The position numbers and the translations under genes were made by a program. Shown one piece after another: positions 17,883 through 25,781 of a stretch of 53,557 bases of DNA. Under the pieces are notes generated by a model. It saw nothing but the letters and a program-made list of their open reading frames with translations, made no database searches and was not told the DNA's origin. Positions within the stretch are counted from its first letter, which is position 1; the number at the start of each line of letters is the position of its first letter. Source of the DNA: Chthoniobacter flavus (GTDB lineage Bacteria > Verrucomicrobiota > Verrucomicrobiia > Chthoniobacterales > Chthoniobacteraceae); assembly GCA_945860355.1 (NCBI GenBank), contig CAMARB010000006.1:1-53557 (forward strand). The letters run 5' to 3'.

Positions 17883-18116
17883 ATGGCTGACCTCGCTAAC
17901 AAATACCCTGAGAACGTCGCAGGGACCTTCTACGTCGACGATCAATGCATCGATTGCGATCTGTGCCGCGAAACGGCGCCCGCAAACTTCACGCGCAACG
18001 ACGACGGCGGCCACAGCTACGTTTACAACCAGCCCACTTCGCCCGAGGAAGAAGCCCTCTGCAAAGAAGCCATGGAAGGCTGCCCCGTTGAGGCCATCGG
18101 AAGCGACGGCCAGTAA
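17883..18116 (+). CDS. Small [4Fe-4S] ferredoxin
   Basis: A 77-residue acidic ferredoxin. Cluster ligands are C22, C25 and C28 (QCIDCDLCRETAP) and the distal C67 followed by proline (EGCPVEAI), which defines a single [4Fe-4S] cluster. C60 is an extra cysteine that could form a disulfide. It is an electron carrier with no partner evident; hemQ lies divergently next door. The start ATG at 17883 follows an A-rich stretch without a Shine-Dalgarno motif. A strong terminator follows, so it is probably monocistronic. Confidence 0.92.
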   Translation: MADLANKYPENVAGTFYVDDQCIDCDLCRETAPANFTRNDDGGHSYVYNQPTSPEEEALCKEAMEGCPVEAIGSDGQ

Positions 18117-18140
18117 AGACCCCTCTCTCCAGTTTTCGAA

Positions 18141-18171
18141 AAACCTCACCTTTCGCCGGGTGAGGTTTTTT
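18141..18171 (+). terminator. Intrinsic terminator after the ferredoxin gene
   Basis: A stem of about 10 bp (AAACCTCACC / GGTGAGGTTT) with an 8-base loop runs into a T tract at 18166-18171. The A tract on the left side makes it a textbook, possibly bidirectional, Rho-independent terminator. It is the clearest terminator in the window. Confidence 0.9.
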
Positions 18172-18221
18172 CGCGTCTTTTTTTCGCGCACTCGCGGCGG
18201 GCAGATGCGAGATTTCGCCTT

Positions 18222-18584
18222 ATGACTCCGGAAAAACTGCGCGCCATCGCACTGCGGGAATGGCGGGGCCTGCCGGAGATCCCGTTTGTTCGGGACACGG
18301 CCAAGCCCGTGGCCGACACCCTGGCCAAGGTCATGAGCGGGCTCGGGCTCAAGGACCGGCTTCGGGAAGAGGAGGTGCTCCAAGCGTGGGCGGAGATTGT
18401 GGGCGACTTCATCGCAAACCATTCCGCGCCCCAGAGGCTCAAGGACGGCGTGCTGTCGGTGCGGGTGCTCCAGCCGACGGTGCATTTTGAGCTGGATCGG
18501 GTGTGGAAACCTCAAATCCTCGAAAAATTCAAAAAGCGTTTTGGAGCGCGCACCGTGCGCGAAATCCGGTTTAGGATCGGATGA
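18222..18584 (+). CDS. DUF721/DciA-like protein
   Basis: A 120-residue protein with the DUF721 fold: ADTLAKVMSGLGL, a VLQAWAEIVGDFIANHSAP stretch (the conserved W-x2-[IV]-V-G motif) and GVLSVRVLQPTVHFELDRVWKPQILEKF. In bacteria without DnaC or DnaI, DciA of this family delivers the replicative helicase DnaB. The protein is compact, with an extra 25 or so residues at the N-terminus. It starts a plus-strand run with folB 36 bases downstream. The helicase-loader role is inferred from family membership. Confidence 0.78.
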   Translation: MTPEKLRAIALREWRGLPEIPFVRDTAKPVADTLAKVMSGLGLKDRLREEEVLQAWAEIVGDFIANHSAPQRLKDGVLSVRVLQPTVHFELDRVWKPQILEKFKKRFGARTVREIRFRIG

Positions 18585-18620
18585 CCCCCGCCACACCGCA
18601 AACCCACAGTCCCCCTTCCC

Positions 18621-18971
18621 ATGCCCGACACCATCCAAATTGCGGACCTGGAGCTTTCCGCGGAGATCGGAGTTCCAGACGCCGAACGCACGCATCCCCA
18701 GCGTTTGACGGTGAATATCACGCTGGAGCCCCGGTATGGGTTTGAGCATCTCAACGACGAGATCGAAAACACCGTGGACTACTTCCAAGCGGCCCGACTG
18801 GTGCAGGCCCTGGCGCGCAGTCGGCCCCGAAAACTCATCGAAACCCTGGCGGAAGAGATCGCGGCCGAACTTCTCAAGTCCTTTCCGCTGAGGGAGGTGC
18901 AGGTGGAGCTGCGCAAATACATCCTCCCCGACACGGCGCACGTCGCGGTGCGGATTCGCCGGCCGAAATGA
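18621..18971 (+). CDS. folB: Dihydroneopterin aldolase
   Basis: A 116-residue protein of normal FolB length. Visible: IQIADLELSAEIGVPDAERTHPQRLTVNITL, the conserved DYFQAARLVQALA and SRPRKLIETLAEEIAAELL segments, and the C-terminal LRKYILPDTAHVAVRI with the usual lysine. It cleaves dihydroneopterin to the hydroxymethyl pterin and glycolaldehyde in folate synthesis, and may have epimerase side activity. No other folate gene is adjacent. The AraC gene begins 10 bases after its stop. Confidence 0.9.
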   Translation: MPDTIQIADLELSAEIGVPDAERTHPQRLTVNITLEPRYGFEHLNDEIENTVDYFQAARLVQALARSRPRKLIETLAEEIAAELLKSFPLREVQVELRKYILPDTAHVAVRIRRPK

Positions 18972-18981
18972 GCCTCGCGCC

Positions 18982-19950
18982 ATGAGCTCTCTTGTGCGCA
19001 GCCCGCTCAACCCGGACTGGCTGATCCCCCAGGGCTGGGAGCACATTCTCGGAGCCAAACTCGACTACCGACTGGGCAACTCGGCGCTCCATCTCTGGGG
19101 CGTGCAGCTCAACGAACACGCCGAAACCCACTCCCGCAGCGCCCTCCACGCCCATCCCCGCCATCAGCTCCTCTACTACCAGCGGGGCTCGGGCCAGCTC
19201 CGGGCCGGGGATCAATCCTACGCCGTCGCCCAGGGCAGCGTTTTCCTGCTGCCCGCCCAGTGCAGCCACCAATTTAGCCGGGCGCCCCAGGAGGACGCCC
19301 CGGCCGTCTGCCTGGCCATCGACTTCACCATCGACCAGTCCGCTTATGCGGAGATCGACCTCCAAGAGGGGTTGCCCATGGAATCCGAACTGGCCGTGCT
19401 GTTGAGCCTGGTGCACACGAAAACGGCGAGACCGTTCCAGATTCGCACGGCGGACCAACAGCTCGTCGACCGGTGTATCCGGGACATTGTGGAAGAAAAC
19501 CAGCAGCGCGAGCTCGGTTACGCCGCGTTAATCCAAGCCCATCTGCTGCGGCTCATCGCCCTCTGCCTGCGAGCCACCCAACGGGCGCAGGGGTTCGAAC
19601 GCCATTTCAGGCACACGGCATGGCGCCACCACCTCGTCGCCCAGCGCGCCACCGCCATCCTGGAGCAGAACGCCACGCGCCAACCCGAAATCACCCTGGC
19701 CGAGATCGCGCGGCTCTGCGGCACCAGCCGCAACCACCTCAATCAAATCCTCAAAAACCAGACCGGCGCGACTTTCCATCAAGCCCTGCTCAAGCGCCGC
19801 CTGGAAATCGCCCGGAGCCTGCTCGAACAAGGCCGGCTCAACTGCACCGAGGCGGCGCTCGAGTCCGGATTCAACGACAGCAATTATTTTTCCCGGGCTT
19901 TTCGCAAGGCCTACGGCCACCCTCCCTCGGTCTTGGTCCGCCCCAACTAG
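18982..19950 (+). CDS. AraC-family transcriptional regulator
   Basis: A 322-residue regulator with an N-terminal cupin sensor domain (about 30-115; HPRHQLLYYQRGSGQLRAG, PAQCSHQF) and a C-terminal double helix-turn-helix (about 235-320; ITLAEIARLCGTSRNHLNQILKNQTG, then AALESGFNDSNYFSRAFRKAYGHPPS). It probably responds to a small sugar-like ligand and regulates a catabolic or transport operon. The neighbours, folB and a peptidase gene, are not obvious targets. It is encoded close behind folB, so it may be read from the same transcript. Confidence 0.88.
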   Translation: MSSLVRSPLNPDWLIPQGWEHILGAKLDYRLGNSALHLWGVQLNEHAETHSRSALHAHPRHQLLYYQRGSGQLRAGDQSYAVAQGSVFLLPAQCSHQFSRAPQEDAPAVCLAIDFTIDQSAYAEIDLQEGLPMESELAVLLSLVHTKTARPFQIRTADQQLVDRCIRDIVEENQQRELGYAALIQAHLLRLIALCLRATQRAQGFERHFRHTAWRHHLVAQRATAILEQNATRQPEITLAEIARLCGTSRNHLNQILKNQTGATFHQALLKRRLEIARSLLEQGRLNCTEAALESGFNDSNYFSRAFRKAYGHPPSVLVRPN

Positions 19951-19963
19951 CTCCCAATTCCCC

Positions 19964-21082
19964 ATGCCAAATCCCCTGCCCCGCCTCATCGTCGCCGATA
20001 GCGAACGCGATCCCGACATGCTCTACGCCACCCGGTTTTTCGCGCCGGACCCCTTCGTGTTTCTTTCGCACCGCGGCAAATCCACCGTGCTCCTGAGCGA
20101 CCTGGAAATCGACCGGGGTCGACGCGACGCCCAGGTCGACGAGGTGTTGGCGTTGTCAGACTGGGCCAAACGCGCTCCCTCCAAAAAAGGCGCGACTTTC
20201 GCCGGACAAATCGCCCTGTTCCTGCGGTCCCGCAGGATCAAGCGGGTGAGCGTGCCTCACGACTTCGCCCTCGGGCTCAGCCAGGAACTCGCCGCCGAGG
20301 GAGTTCAAACCGTCGCCCAGAGCGGCCTCTTTTTCCCGGAACGCGAATACAAAACGCCCGCGGAACTCCGGACCCTTCGCCGGGCGCTCGCGGTGACCGA
20401 GGCCGGCATGGCGCGGGGCATCGAAGTGCTCCGGGCTTCGCAGATTCCCAAAAACAAGGTCTTGCGATGGAACTCGCGGCCGCTCACCGCCGAGATCCTG
20501 CGGGCCGAGATCGAGTCCGCCATTCTCAGGGCGGGCGGTGTGCCGGCCAACACCATCGTCGCGGGCGGCGAACAGGCCTGCGACCCCCACGAGCGCGGGT
20601 CCGGCCCGCTCAAAGCCGACACCCTCCTCATTCTCGACATCTTCCCGCGGCTGTCCGGCGCCGGTTACTTTGGGGACATGACCCGGACCGTCGTCCGGGG
20701 CCGGGCATCGGAGGCCCAGCGCCAGCTCTGGCACACCGTGTTGGAAGGCCAAAAGCTCGCTCTCAAAACCATGAAACCCGGGGCCGATGGCCGGGGCATC
20801 CAAGACGCGGTGAAAAACCTGTTCACGGAGCGCGGCTACCCCACCGAGCAGAGAAAAGGGCGTTGGTGCGGTTTTTTCCACGGGCTGGGCCACGGACTGG
20901 GCTTGGAGCTTCATGAATCCCCCCGGATGAGCGCCACGATCCTCAAGCCGGGACAGGTGATCACGGTGGAGCCCGGCCTTTACTACCCGGGTCTGGGCGG
21001 CGTTCGGCACGAGGACGTGGTGACCGTCACAGAGAAAGGCATCCGGATGCTCTCCCGTTTTCCGAAGCCTTTGGAGGTTTAG
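19964..21082 (+). CDS. Xaa-Pro aminopeptidase-like M24 metallopeptidase
   Basis: A 372-residue protein: an N-terminal creatinase-like domain (1-155) and a C-terminal pita-bread domain. The five dinuclear metal ligands are all present: two Asp in ILDIFPRLSGAGYFGDMTRT, His in GLGHGLGLELHE, Glu in TVEPGLYY and Glu in RHEDVV. It should therefore be an active Mn/Co-type aminopeptidase releasing residues before proline, or a related dipeptidase. It starts 13 bases after the AraC gene. Cytoplasmic: no signal peptide. Confidence 0.88.
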   Translation: MPNPLPRLIVADSERDPDMLYATRFFAPDPFVFLSHRGKSTVLLSDLEIDRGRRDAQVDEVLALSDWAKRAPSKKGATFAGQIALFLRSRRIKRVSVPHDFALGLSQELAAEGVQTVAQSGLFFPEREYKTPAELRTLRRALAVTEAGMARGIEVLRASQIPKNKVLRWNSRPLTAEILRAEIESAILRAGGVPANTIVAGGEQACDPHERGSGPLKADTLLILDIFPRLSGAGYFGDMTRTVVRGRASEAQRQLWHTVLEGQKLALKTMKPGADGRGIQDAVKNLFTERGYPTEQRKGRWCGFFHGLGHGLGLELHESPRMSATILKPGQVITVEPGLYYPGLGGVRHEDVVTVTEKGIRMLSRFPKPLEV

Positions 21083-21172
21083 ACGCCCGCGGGGCGCGGG
21101 GAAAACCCCTCCGTTTTTTGAACGCGGCGAGCCGCTCCCTGTCGAACGGAGCGATTCAATTACCTGACTGTT

Positions 21173-21853
21173 ATGAATTGGGGAAACTACCTTCTGTTGA
21201 TTGGCGTGCCGATGTTGCTCGGGCTCTGGGCCCAGGCGCGGGTGAAGGGTGCGTTCGGGAAATACTCACAGATCCGGGCAAGCTCGAACATCACGGGCGC
21301 CGAGGCGGCTCGGGAGGTGCTCGCCGCGGCGCAAATCAACGACGTGGAGGTGGTGGAAATCAACGACATGCTCGGCGACCACTACGATCCCACCCACAAG
21401 CGGCTCTGTCTTTCGAGCGACGTCTACCACACCCCCTCCCTCGCCGCCCTGGGCATCGCCGCCCACGAGGCGGGGCACGCCATTCAGCATGCCCGGGCTT
21501 ACGGACCGCTCCACGCGCGGATGGCGCTGGTGCCGGTGACCATGTTCGCCTCCCAGCTGCTGCCTTTTATCATGATGGGCGGGTTTTTCTTCCACTTCAC
21601 GGGTCTCTTGAAGCTGGGCGTCGTCTGTTACCTGGCCTTGGCCGTGTTCCAACTCATCACGTTGCCGGTGGAGTTTGACGCGTCGCGCCGGGCGAAACTC
21701 GTGCTTGAGGAGATGCGCATGGTGCAACCCGGCGAAGAAGCGCTCGGCGTGAGCCGGGTTCTCAACGCGGCGGCCCTGACGTATGTGGCCGCATTCATCG
21801 CCGCCCTGGGCAACCTGCTTTACCTCTTCCTGGCTGCCCGCGACCGCGAGTAA
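21173..21853 (+). CDS. Membrane zinc metallopeptidase (YugP-like, Zn_peptidase_2)
   Basis: A 226-residue integral membrane protein: an N-terminal TM (about 4-20), the zinc motif HEAGH in LGIAAHEAGHAIQHARAY (about residue 101), then two TMs near 120-165 and one at the C-terminus. LCLSSDVYHTPSLAALGIAAHEAGH is the family signature. The substrates are unknown; relatives are presumed membrane-protein quality-control proteases. The active-site HExxH is intact, unlike the other peptidase-like proteins nearby. The gene stands alone, 90 bases after the M24 gene. Confidence 0.87.
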   Translation: MNWGNYLLLIGVPMLLGLWAQARVKGAFGKYSQIRASSNITGAEAAREVLAAAQINDVEVVEINDMLGDHYDPTHKRLCLSSDVYHTPSLAALGIAAHEAGHAIQHARAYGPLHARMALVPVTMFASQLLPFIMMGGFFFHFTGLLKLGVVCYLALAVFQLITLPVEFDASRRAKLVLEEMRMVQPGEEALGVSRVLNAAALTYVAAFIAALGNLLYLFLAARDRE

Positions 21854-21991
21854 CCCCCCGCACCTATGGCGTTTGCCCAAACCCTCGGGAGTTTCCCGGG
21901 AAACCCACTCCAGCCGTCCGGCGCCTCCGCCCTGGGCGCCGACGAAAGAGCATTCGCATCCGCGCCAAAGGCTGATACGAAGCGGCGCGTC

Positions 21992-22576
21992 ATGCAGGAC
22001 GAAGACAGCCGACGCCAGGACGACGAACTGATCGCGCAGACCCAAGCGGGGGACGCGACGGCTTTCGACCAACTTGTCGTCAAATACAGCCCCCGGCTTT
22101 ACGGGCTGGTGTATCACATGACCTCAAATCATGAGGACACCAACGACCTGCTCCAGGACATCTGGTCCAAGGCTTACCGGGCCATTAGCGGGTTCCGCGG
22201 GCGCTCGAGTTTCCCCACGTGGATGCACTCGATTGCGGTCAACATGACCATCAATTTCCTCAAGAAACGCGGTCGCCGGTTCCACATGAGCCTGGACGAC
22301 ATCGACTCGAATGTGGCGCATGACAAGGAGTTCATCGAGCTGACCTCCACCTCCACGCCAGTCCGCGAGACCGACCTCAAAGAGCTCCAGAAAAGGCTGA
22401 ACGAGGCCATGCAGAAACTCTCGAGTGACCACAGGTCCGTTGTGACCCTGTTCGACATCCAGGGGCTGCCGCACGCCGAGATCGCCAAGATCCTCGGCAT
22501 CTCAGAGGGCACCGTACGTTCCCGGCTTTTTTACGCCCACCGACAACTCCAAAACTTTCTGACCGAGTTTCATTGA
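21992..22576 (+). CDS. ECF-type RNA polymerase sigma factor
   Basis: A 194-residue sigma-70-family ECF factor. Sigma2 spans about 25-95 (AFDQLVVKYSPRLYGLVYHMT, DTNDLLQDIWSKAYRAISGFRG) and sigma4 about 135-190 (SVVTLFDIQGLPHAEIAKILGISEGTVRSRLFYAHRQL). MQDEDSRRQ at 21992 is chosen because ECF factors begin shortly before sigma2; an ATG at 21866 would add 42 low-complexity residues. The next gene (16 bases on) encodes a single-TM protein of the anti-sigma type, followed by an HtrA-like exported protein. This suggests an envelope-stress signalling cassette with a membrane-bound anti-sigma. Confidence 0.9.
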   Translation: MQDEDSRRQDDELIAQTQAGDATAFDQLVVKYSPRLYGLVYHMTSNHEDTNDLLQDIWSKAYRAISGFRGRSSFPTWMHSIAVNMTINFLKKRGRRFHMSLDDIDSNVAHDKEFIELTSTSTPVRETDLKELQKRLNEAMQKLSSDHRSVVTLFDIQGLPHAEIAKILGISEGTVRSRLFYAHRQLQNFLTEFH

Positions 22577-22592
22577 ACCAACCCAGCCGCCT

Positions 22593-23081
22593 ATGACCGA
22601 AGAACAACTCCGCGCGTTGCTTCGCTTGAAGCGCTACGAACAGCCGCCAGCCGGTTACTTCGATCAGCTGCTTACGGACATTCACCGGCGGCAGCGCACT
22701 CAGATCCTCAACCAATCGCTTTGGCGGATCGGCTGGGAAAGGCTCCAGACGTTTTTCAGCGAACACAGCATGGGCTCGGTTTCTTACGCCGCGACCATGG
22801 CCGCATTGTTGGTTTTGGGGATCGGCGGCATTGGATTGCTCACTCCGGGGGCGGATCCGTCCCGAACAGTGCACCCGTCCTCCCTTGCCAAAACCCAACC
22901 GGTTCCGCCGCGTTCCCCGGTGTTTTCCCTGCAGCCCGACGCGCATGCCGCCTCTCAATTCGCGCAGTCTCCGGCCCCGTCCCAGAACAGCGTGCGTCCC
23001 GTCCGCACAAGTCCCACCCATTCGCCGCGCTACGTCATTGATGCGCGCCCGGCCAGTTATGAGCCGTCGTTCAGTTTCTAG
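22593..23081 (+). CDS. Probable membrane anti-sigma factor
   Basis: A 162-residue protein. The cytoplasmic N-terminal part has an LKRYEQPPAGYFDQLL motif (residues 12-27), one TM helix lies near 65-85 (YAATMAALLVLGIGGIGLL), and a Pro/Ser/Gln-rich low-complexity periplasmic tail of about 75 residues follows. Layout and position right after an ECF sigma gene suggest an anti-sigma factor; there is no zinc-binding HxxxCxxC motif, so it would not be a ZAS type. The 3' end overlaps the HtrA-like gene by 23 bases, so their translation is probably coupled. Confidence 0.65.
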   Translation: MTEEQLRALLRLKRYEQPPAGYFDQLLTDIHRRQRTQILNQSLWRIGWERLQTFFSEHSMGSVSYAATMAALLVLGIGGIGLLTPGADPSRTVHPSSLAKTQPVPPRSPVFSLQPDAHAASQFAQSPAPSQNSVRPVRTSPTHSPRYVIDARPASYEPSFSF

Positions 23082-24111
23082 CTGCCTGATCTGGATCTGT
23101 TGCGCCGGGCTCAGCGTGGGCGGCGCCGCGGCCGACCCGGCAACAAGCCCCTCGGAAAGCCTCGCTCAGGAGGTGCGCGCGGTGTTCGAGCAGTGCCGCC
23201 GGGCCATCACAAAAATCGAGGCCGTCGACACCCACGGAGAACTCTCCGGCACGGGCTTTTTCATCGATCCCAACGGCACCCTCTACACGTCTTACACCAT
23301 CGGCGGAGAATCCCGCGACATCGTGGTCCACATCGGCCCCGGCAAATACCCCGCCCGCAGGCTCATGGCGGATCCCAGAAGCGGCATCGCCCTGTTGAAA
23401 GTCGACGCGGAGACACCCTTCCTGCTTCCGGGCCGATCCCGCGATCTGACGATCGCCTCGCCGGTCGTCACCATCGGATACCCGATGGATCTCCCCTTGA
23501 CCCCCAGCTTCGGAATCATCGGTGGATTCGATCTCCAGTTCCGCGGCAGCCACTTTTTCACCACCCACATCCGAGCCAATGTCCCCGTCCAGCGGGGCGA
23601 AGGCGGCGCACCCATGCTCAACATGCGGGGCGAAGTGGTCGGCATCCTCATCTCCAGCGTGGACTCTGGCAGTGCCTCGTTCGCGCTTCCCATTGAGGCC
23701 GCAGAGAAAGTGCGCAGGGATTTCCTGCGCTTCGGCGCCATCAGACCCGGATGGATGGGACTCCACGTCTCACTCGCCCCGGAATCCGTCTCGGGCTCCC
23801 ACACTCAAATCAGGGACGTCGAACCCGGAGGCCCTGCCGACCGGGCCGGGCTTCAGAAAGGCGACGTCATCGTCCAAATCGGAGAGAAGAAAATCGGGGG
23901 GATTGAGGACCTCAGAGACGCCTCCTTTTTCATCACGGCCGAGGAAACAGTGACCCTCACGGTGGTGCGCGCCGGAGCTCCCCAGCAAATCCAGCTCACT
24001 CCGTCCCTTGCCCCGTCCAAAACGCCCAACGCCGTGCCGGAACCGGGTTTTTTTTCCGGGCTCGGCGACGGCAACCTGAACGGAAACACGCGGGTAAAGA
24101 TTGACCGTTAG
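23059..24111 (+). CDS. HtrA-like exported protein with PDZ domain, catalytic triad lost
   Basis: A 350-residue protein with signal peptide (about 1-25), a trypsin-like DegP/HtrA fold (about 35-225) and a PDZ domain (about 230-318; VEPGGPADRAGLQKGDVIVQI). Aligned by eye with DegP, all three catalytic residues are gone. TNNHVV reads TSYTIG (His to T80), DPRSDIAL reads DPRSGIAL (Asp to G109) and RGNSGG reads RGEGGA (Ser to G182). The fold-defining motifs are kept, so it looks maintained as a non-proteolytic binding or sensing protein. Being last in the sigma/anti-sigma operon, it may sense misfolded envelope proteins and relay to the anti-sigma. This role is inference. Confidence 0.82.
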   Translation: MSRRSVSSCLIWICCAGLSVGGAAADPATSPSESLAQEVRAVFEQCRRAITKIEAVDTHGELSGTGFFIDPNGTLYTSYTIGGESRDIVVHIGPGKYPARRLMADPRSGIALLKVDAETPFLLPGRSRDLTIASPVVTIGYPMDLPLTPSFGIIGGFDLQFRGSHFFTTHIRANVPVQRGEGGAPMLNMRGEVVGILISSVDSGSASFALPIEAAEKVRRDFLRFGAIRPGWMGLHVSLAPESVSGSHTQIRDVEPGGPADRAGLQKGDVIVQIGEKKIGGIEDLRDASFFITAEETVTLTVVRAGAPQQIQLTPSLAPSKTPNAVPEPGFFSGLGDGNLNGNTRVKIDR

Positions 24112-24250
24112 AATCGCGCGGATGCCCCAACAGACGGCTCTGGAGGGGGGGGCAATCCGCAACCGCCCGTGCCGGCCAAAAGAGCCGTGCAGTTTTCTCG
24201 GCGAAACCCCGCCCGGGAGGAGCCCCGGCGTCTCGGGCTTCCCTGCGAGG
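24112..24250. other. Gene-free stretch after the HtrA-like gene
   Basis: The first part of a 376-base gap before purD. No credible gene, hairpin terminator or promoter could be picked out. The segment from 24251 is described separately as a dispersed repeat, and the last 57 bases (24431-24487) should hold the purD promoter, though no clear -35/-10 pair is visible. Confidence 0.5.
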
Positions 24251-24431
24251 CCTGATCGAACCCGCTGGACTCACGCTTCTAAAAAAGCGCGAGGCTCGCT
24301 CCGATGCCGGTGGCATCCCAGAAAGTAGCCCCCCGGGAACAATGCCCTCCGCTTTGCAACGCACTCCGAGAACTTGTGAGTCCCCTCCCCTCACGAAGCT
24401 GAATTTTAGATGTGTGAGCCCTGATCGAACC
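24251..24431. repeat. Dispersed palindromic repeat element, short copy
   Basis: This copy shares several blocks with the longer element at 50.38-50.73 kb. Blocks: TCTAAAAA-GCGCGA, GCTCGCTCCGATGCC plus GGCATCC (a GATGCC-GGT-GGCATC hairpin at 24303-24317), GTAGCC, then CGGGAACAAT-CCCTCCG and ACTTGTGAGTCCCCTCCC. The inverted-repeat core present at 50.48-50.65 kb is missing here. The segment is bracketed by a 12-bp direct repeat CCTGATCGAACC at 24251-24262 and 24420-24431, which could be a target-site duplication or chance. No protein is encoded. Confidence 0.65.
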
Positions 24432-24487
24432 AGACAGGGCCATTGCTCTCAGCCGAGCTCCTGCCTTAGTGTCCGCACTCTTTGCGT

Positions 24488-25756
24488 ATGAAGATCCTTG
24501 TTATTGGCGGAGGCGGCCGCGAACACGCCTTGGTTTGGAAACTCCGGCAGTCCCCTCGCGTGACCGCTCTCTATTGCGCCCCGGGCAACGCGGGCATCGC
24601 GCAGGACGCCACCTGTGTTCCGCTGAAAATCTCCGATCACTCGGCCCTGATCGCGTTCGCCGAAACCGAAAAAATCGACCTCACAGTGGTCGGCCCCGAC
24701 GACGCGCTTGCCGCCGGATTGGTGGACGCTTTTCAGGCCCGGGGCCTGCGGATTTTCGGGCCGACGCAAGCCGCCGCACGTTTGGAGTCCTCCAAGGTTT
24801 TCGCCAAGGCTTTTATGGAACGCCACGGGATTCCCACGGCGCGGTCCCGCAGCTTTGAGGACAGCGCCGAAGCGCACCGTTACTGCCAGCAGTTGAACTA
24901 CCCGCTGGTCATCAAAGCCGACGGACTCGCCCTCGGCAAAGGAGTCATCATCGCCCAGAGCCCGTGGTCCGCAGCCATGGCGATCTATGAGATCATGGAG
25001 CGCCGGAAATTTGGCGAAGCCGGGCGGCGCGTGGTGGTGGAGGAATTTCTGGAGGGCGAGGAATGCTCCATCCACGCTCTGGTGGACGGCCGCAGTTACC
25101 TGCTGTTTCCGGGGGCGCAGGATCACAAACGCGCCTACGACCAAGATCAAGGGCCCAACACGGGAGGCATGGGCACATTCAGCCCGCCCGACCGGCTGCT
25201 GACGCCGGAGCTCGAGAAACAAATCCGGCACGAGGTGCTCGACCGGTTTATTGCTGGCTTAAAAGCCGACGGCATCGATTACCGGGGGATGCTTTTCCCG
25301 GGGCTCATGATCACGACCGACGGCCCCAAAGTGCTCGAGTTCAACTGCCGGTTTGGCGACCCGGAAACGCAGGTGCTCTTGACCCGCCTCGAGGGCGATC
25401 TCCTGCCGCTGCTGGAGGCGACCCTGTCGGGCCAACTCGAGGCCACTCAAGCCCGGTGGAAGCCGCAGCCGGCCGTGTGCGTGGTGATGGCGTCCGGGGG
25501 ATACCCGGGCGATTACGCCACGGGCAAAACCATTGAGGGTCTCGACCCGGTTCCGGACGGGGTCACGGTGTTCCACGCGGGAACCCGGCGCAGCGACGGC
25601 GCGGTGCAGACGGCCGGGGGCCGTGTCCTGGGAGTCACCGCTCTTGGAGAAGACCTGCCCGCCGCCCGCGCCCTCGCATACGAGGGGGTTGACCGGATCC
25701 ATTTTGAGGGGGCCCAATTCCGTCGAGATATTGCGGCCAAAGGGTTGCTCCCCTAG
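24488..25756 (+). CDS. purD: Phosphoribosylamine-glycine ligase (GARS)
   Basis: A 422-residue ATP-grasp enzyme starting MKILVIGGGGREHALVWKL; a TTG two codons upstream also opens the frame. Features in order: N-terminal Rossmann-like GGGGREHAL, FGPTQAAARLESSKVFAKAFM, IKADGLALGKGVI (ATP-grasp), PNTGGMGTFSP, and LEFNCRFGDPETQVLL near metal-binding residues. It makes glycinamide ribonucleotide in purine synthesis. Length and motifs are normal, so it should be active. It appears unaccompanied by other pur genes; the exported S41-like gene begins 25 bases downstream and may share the transcript. Confidence 0.97.
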   Translation: MKILVIGGGGREHALVWKLRQSPRVTALYCAPGNAGIAQDATCVPLKISDHSALIAFAETEKIDLTVVGPDDALAAGLVDAFQARGLRIFGPTQAAARLESSKVFAKAFMERHGIPTARSRSFEDSAEAHRYCQQLNYPLVIKADGLALGKGVIIAQSPWSAAMAIYEIMERRKFGEAGRRVVVEEFLEGEECSIHALVDGRSYLLFPGAQDHKRAYDQDQGPNTGGMGTFSPPDRLLTPELEKQIRHEVLDRFIAGLKADGIDYRGMLFPGLMITTDGPKVLEFNCRFGDPETQVLLTRLEGDLLPLLEATLSGQLEATQARWKPQPAVCVVMASGGYPGDYATGKTIEGLDPVPDGVTVFHAGTRRSDGAVQTAGGRVLGVTALGEDLPAARALAYEGVDRIHFEGAQFRRDIAAKGLLP

Positions 25757-25781
25757 CTTGCAGGCGATTGTTTCCCACCGC

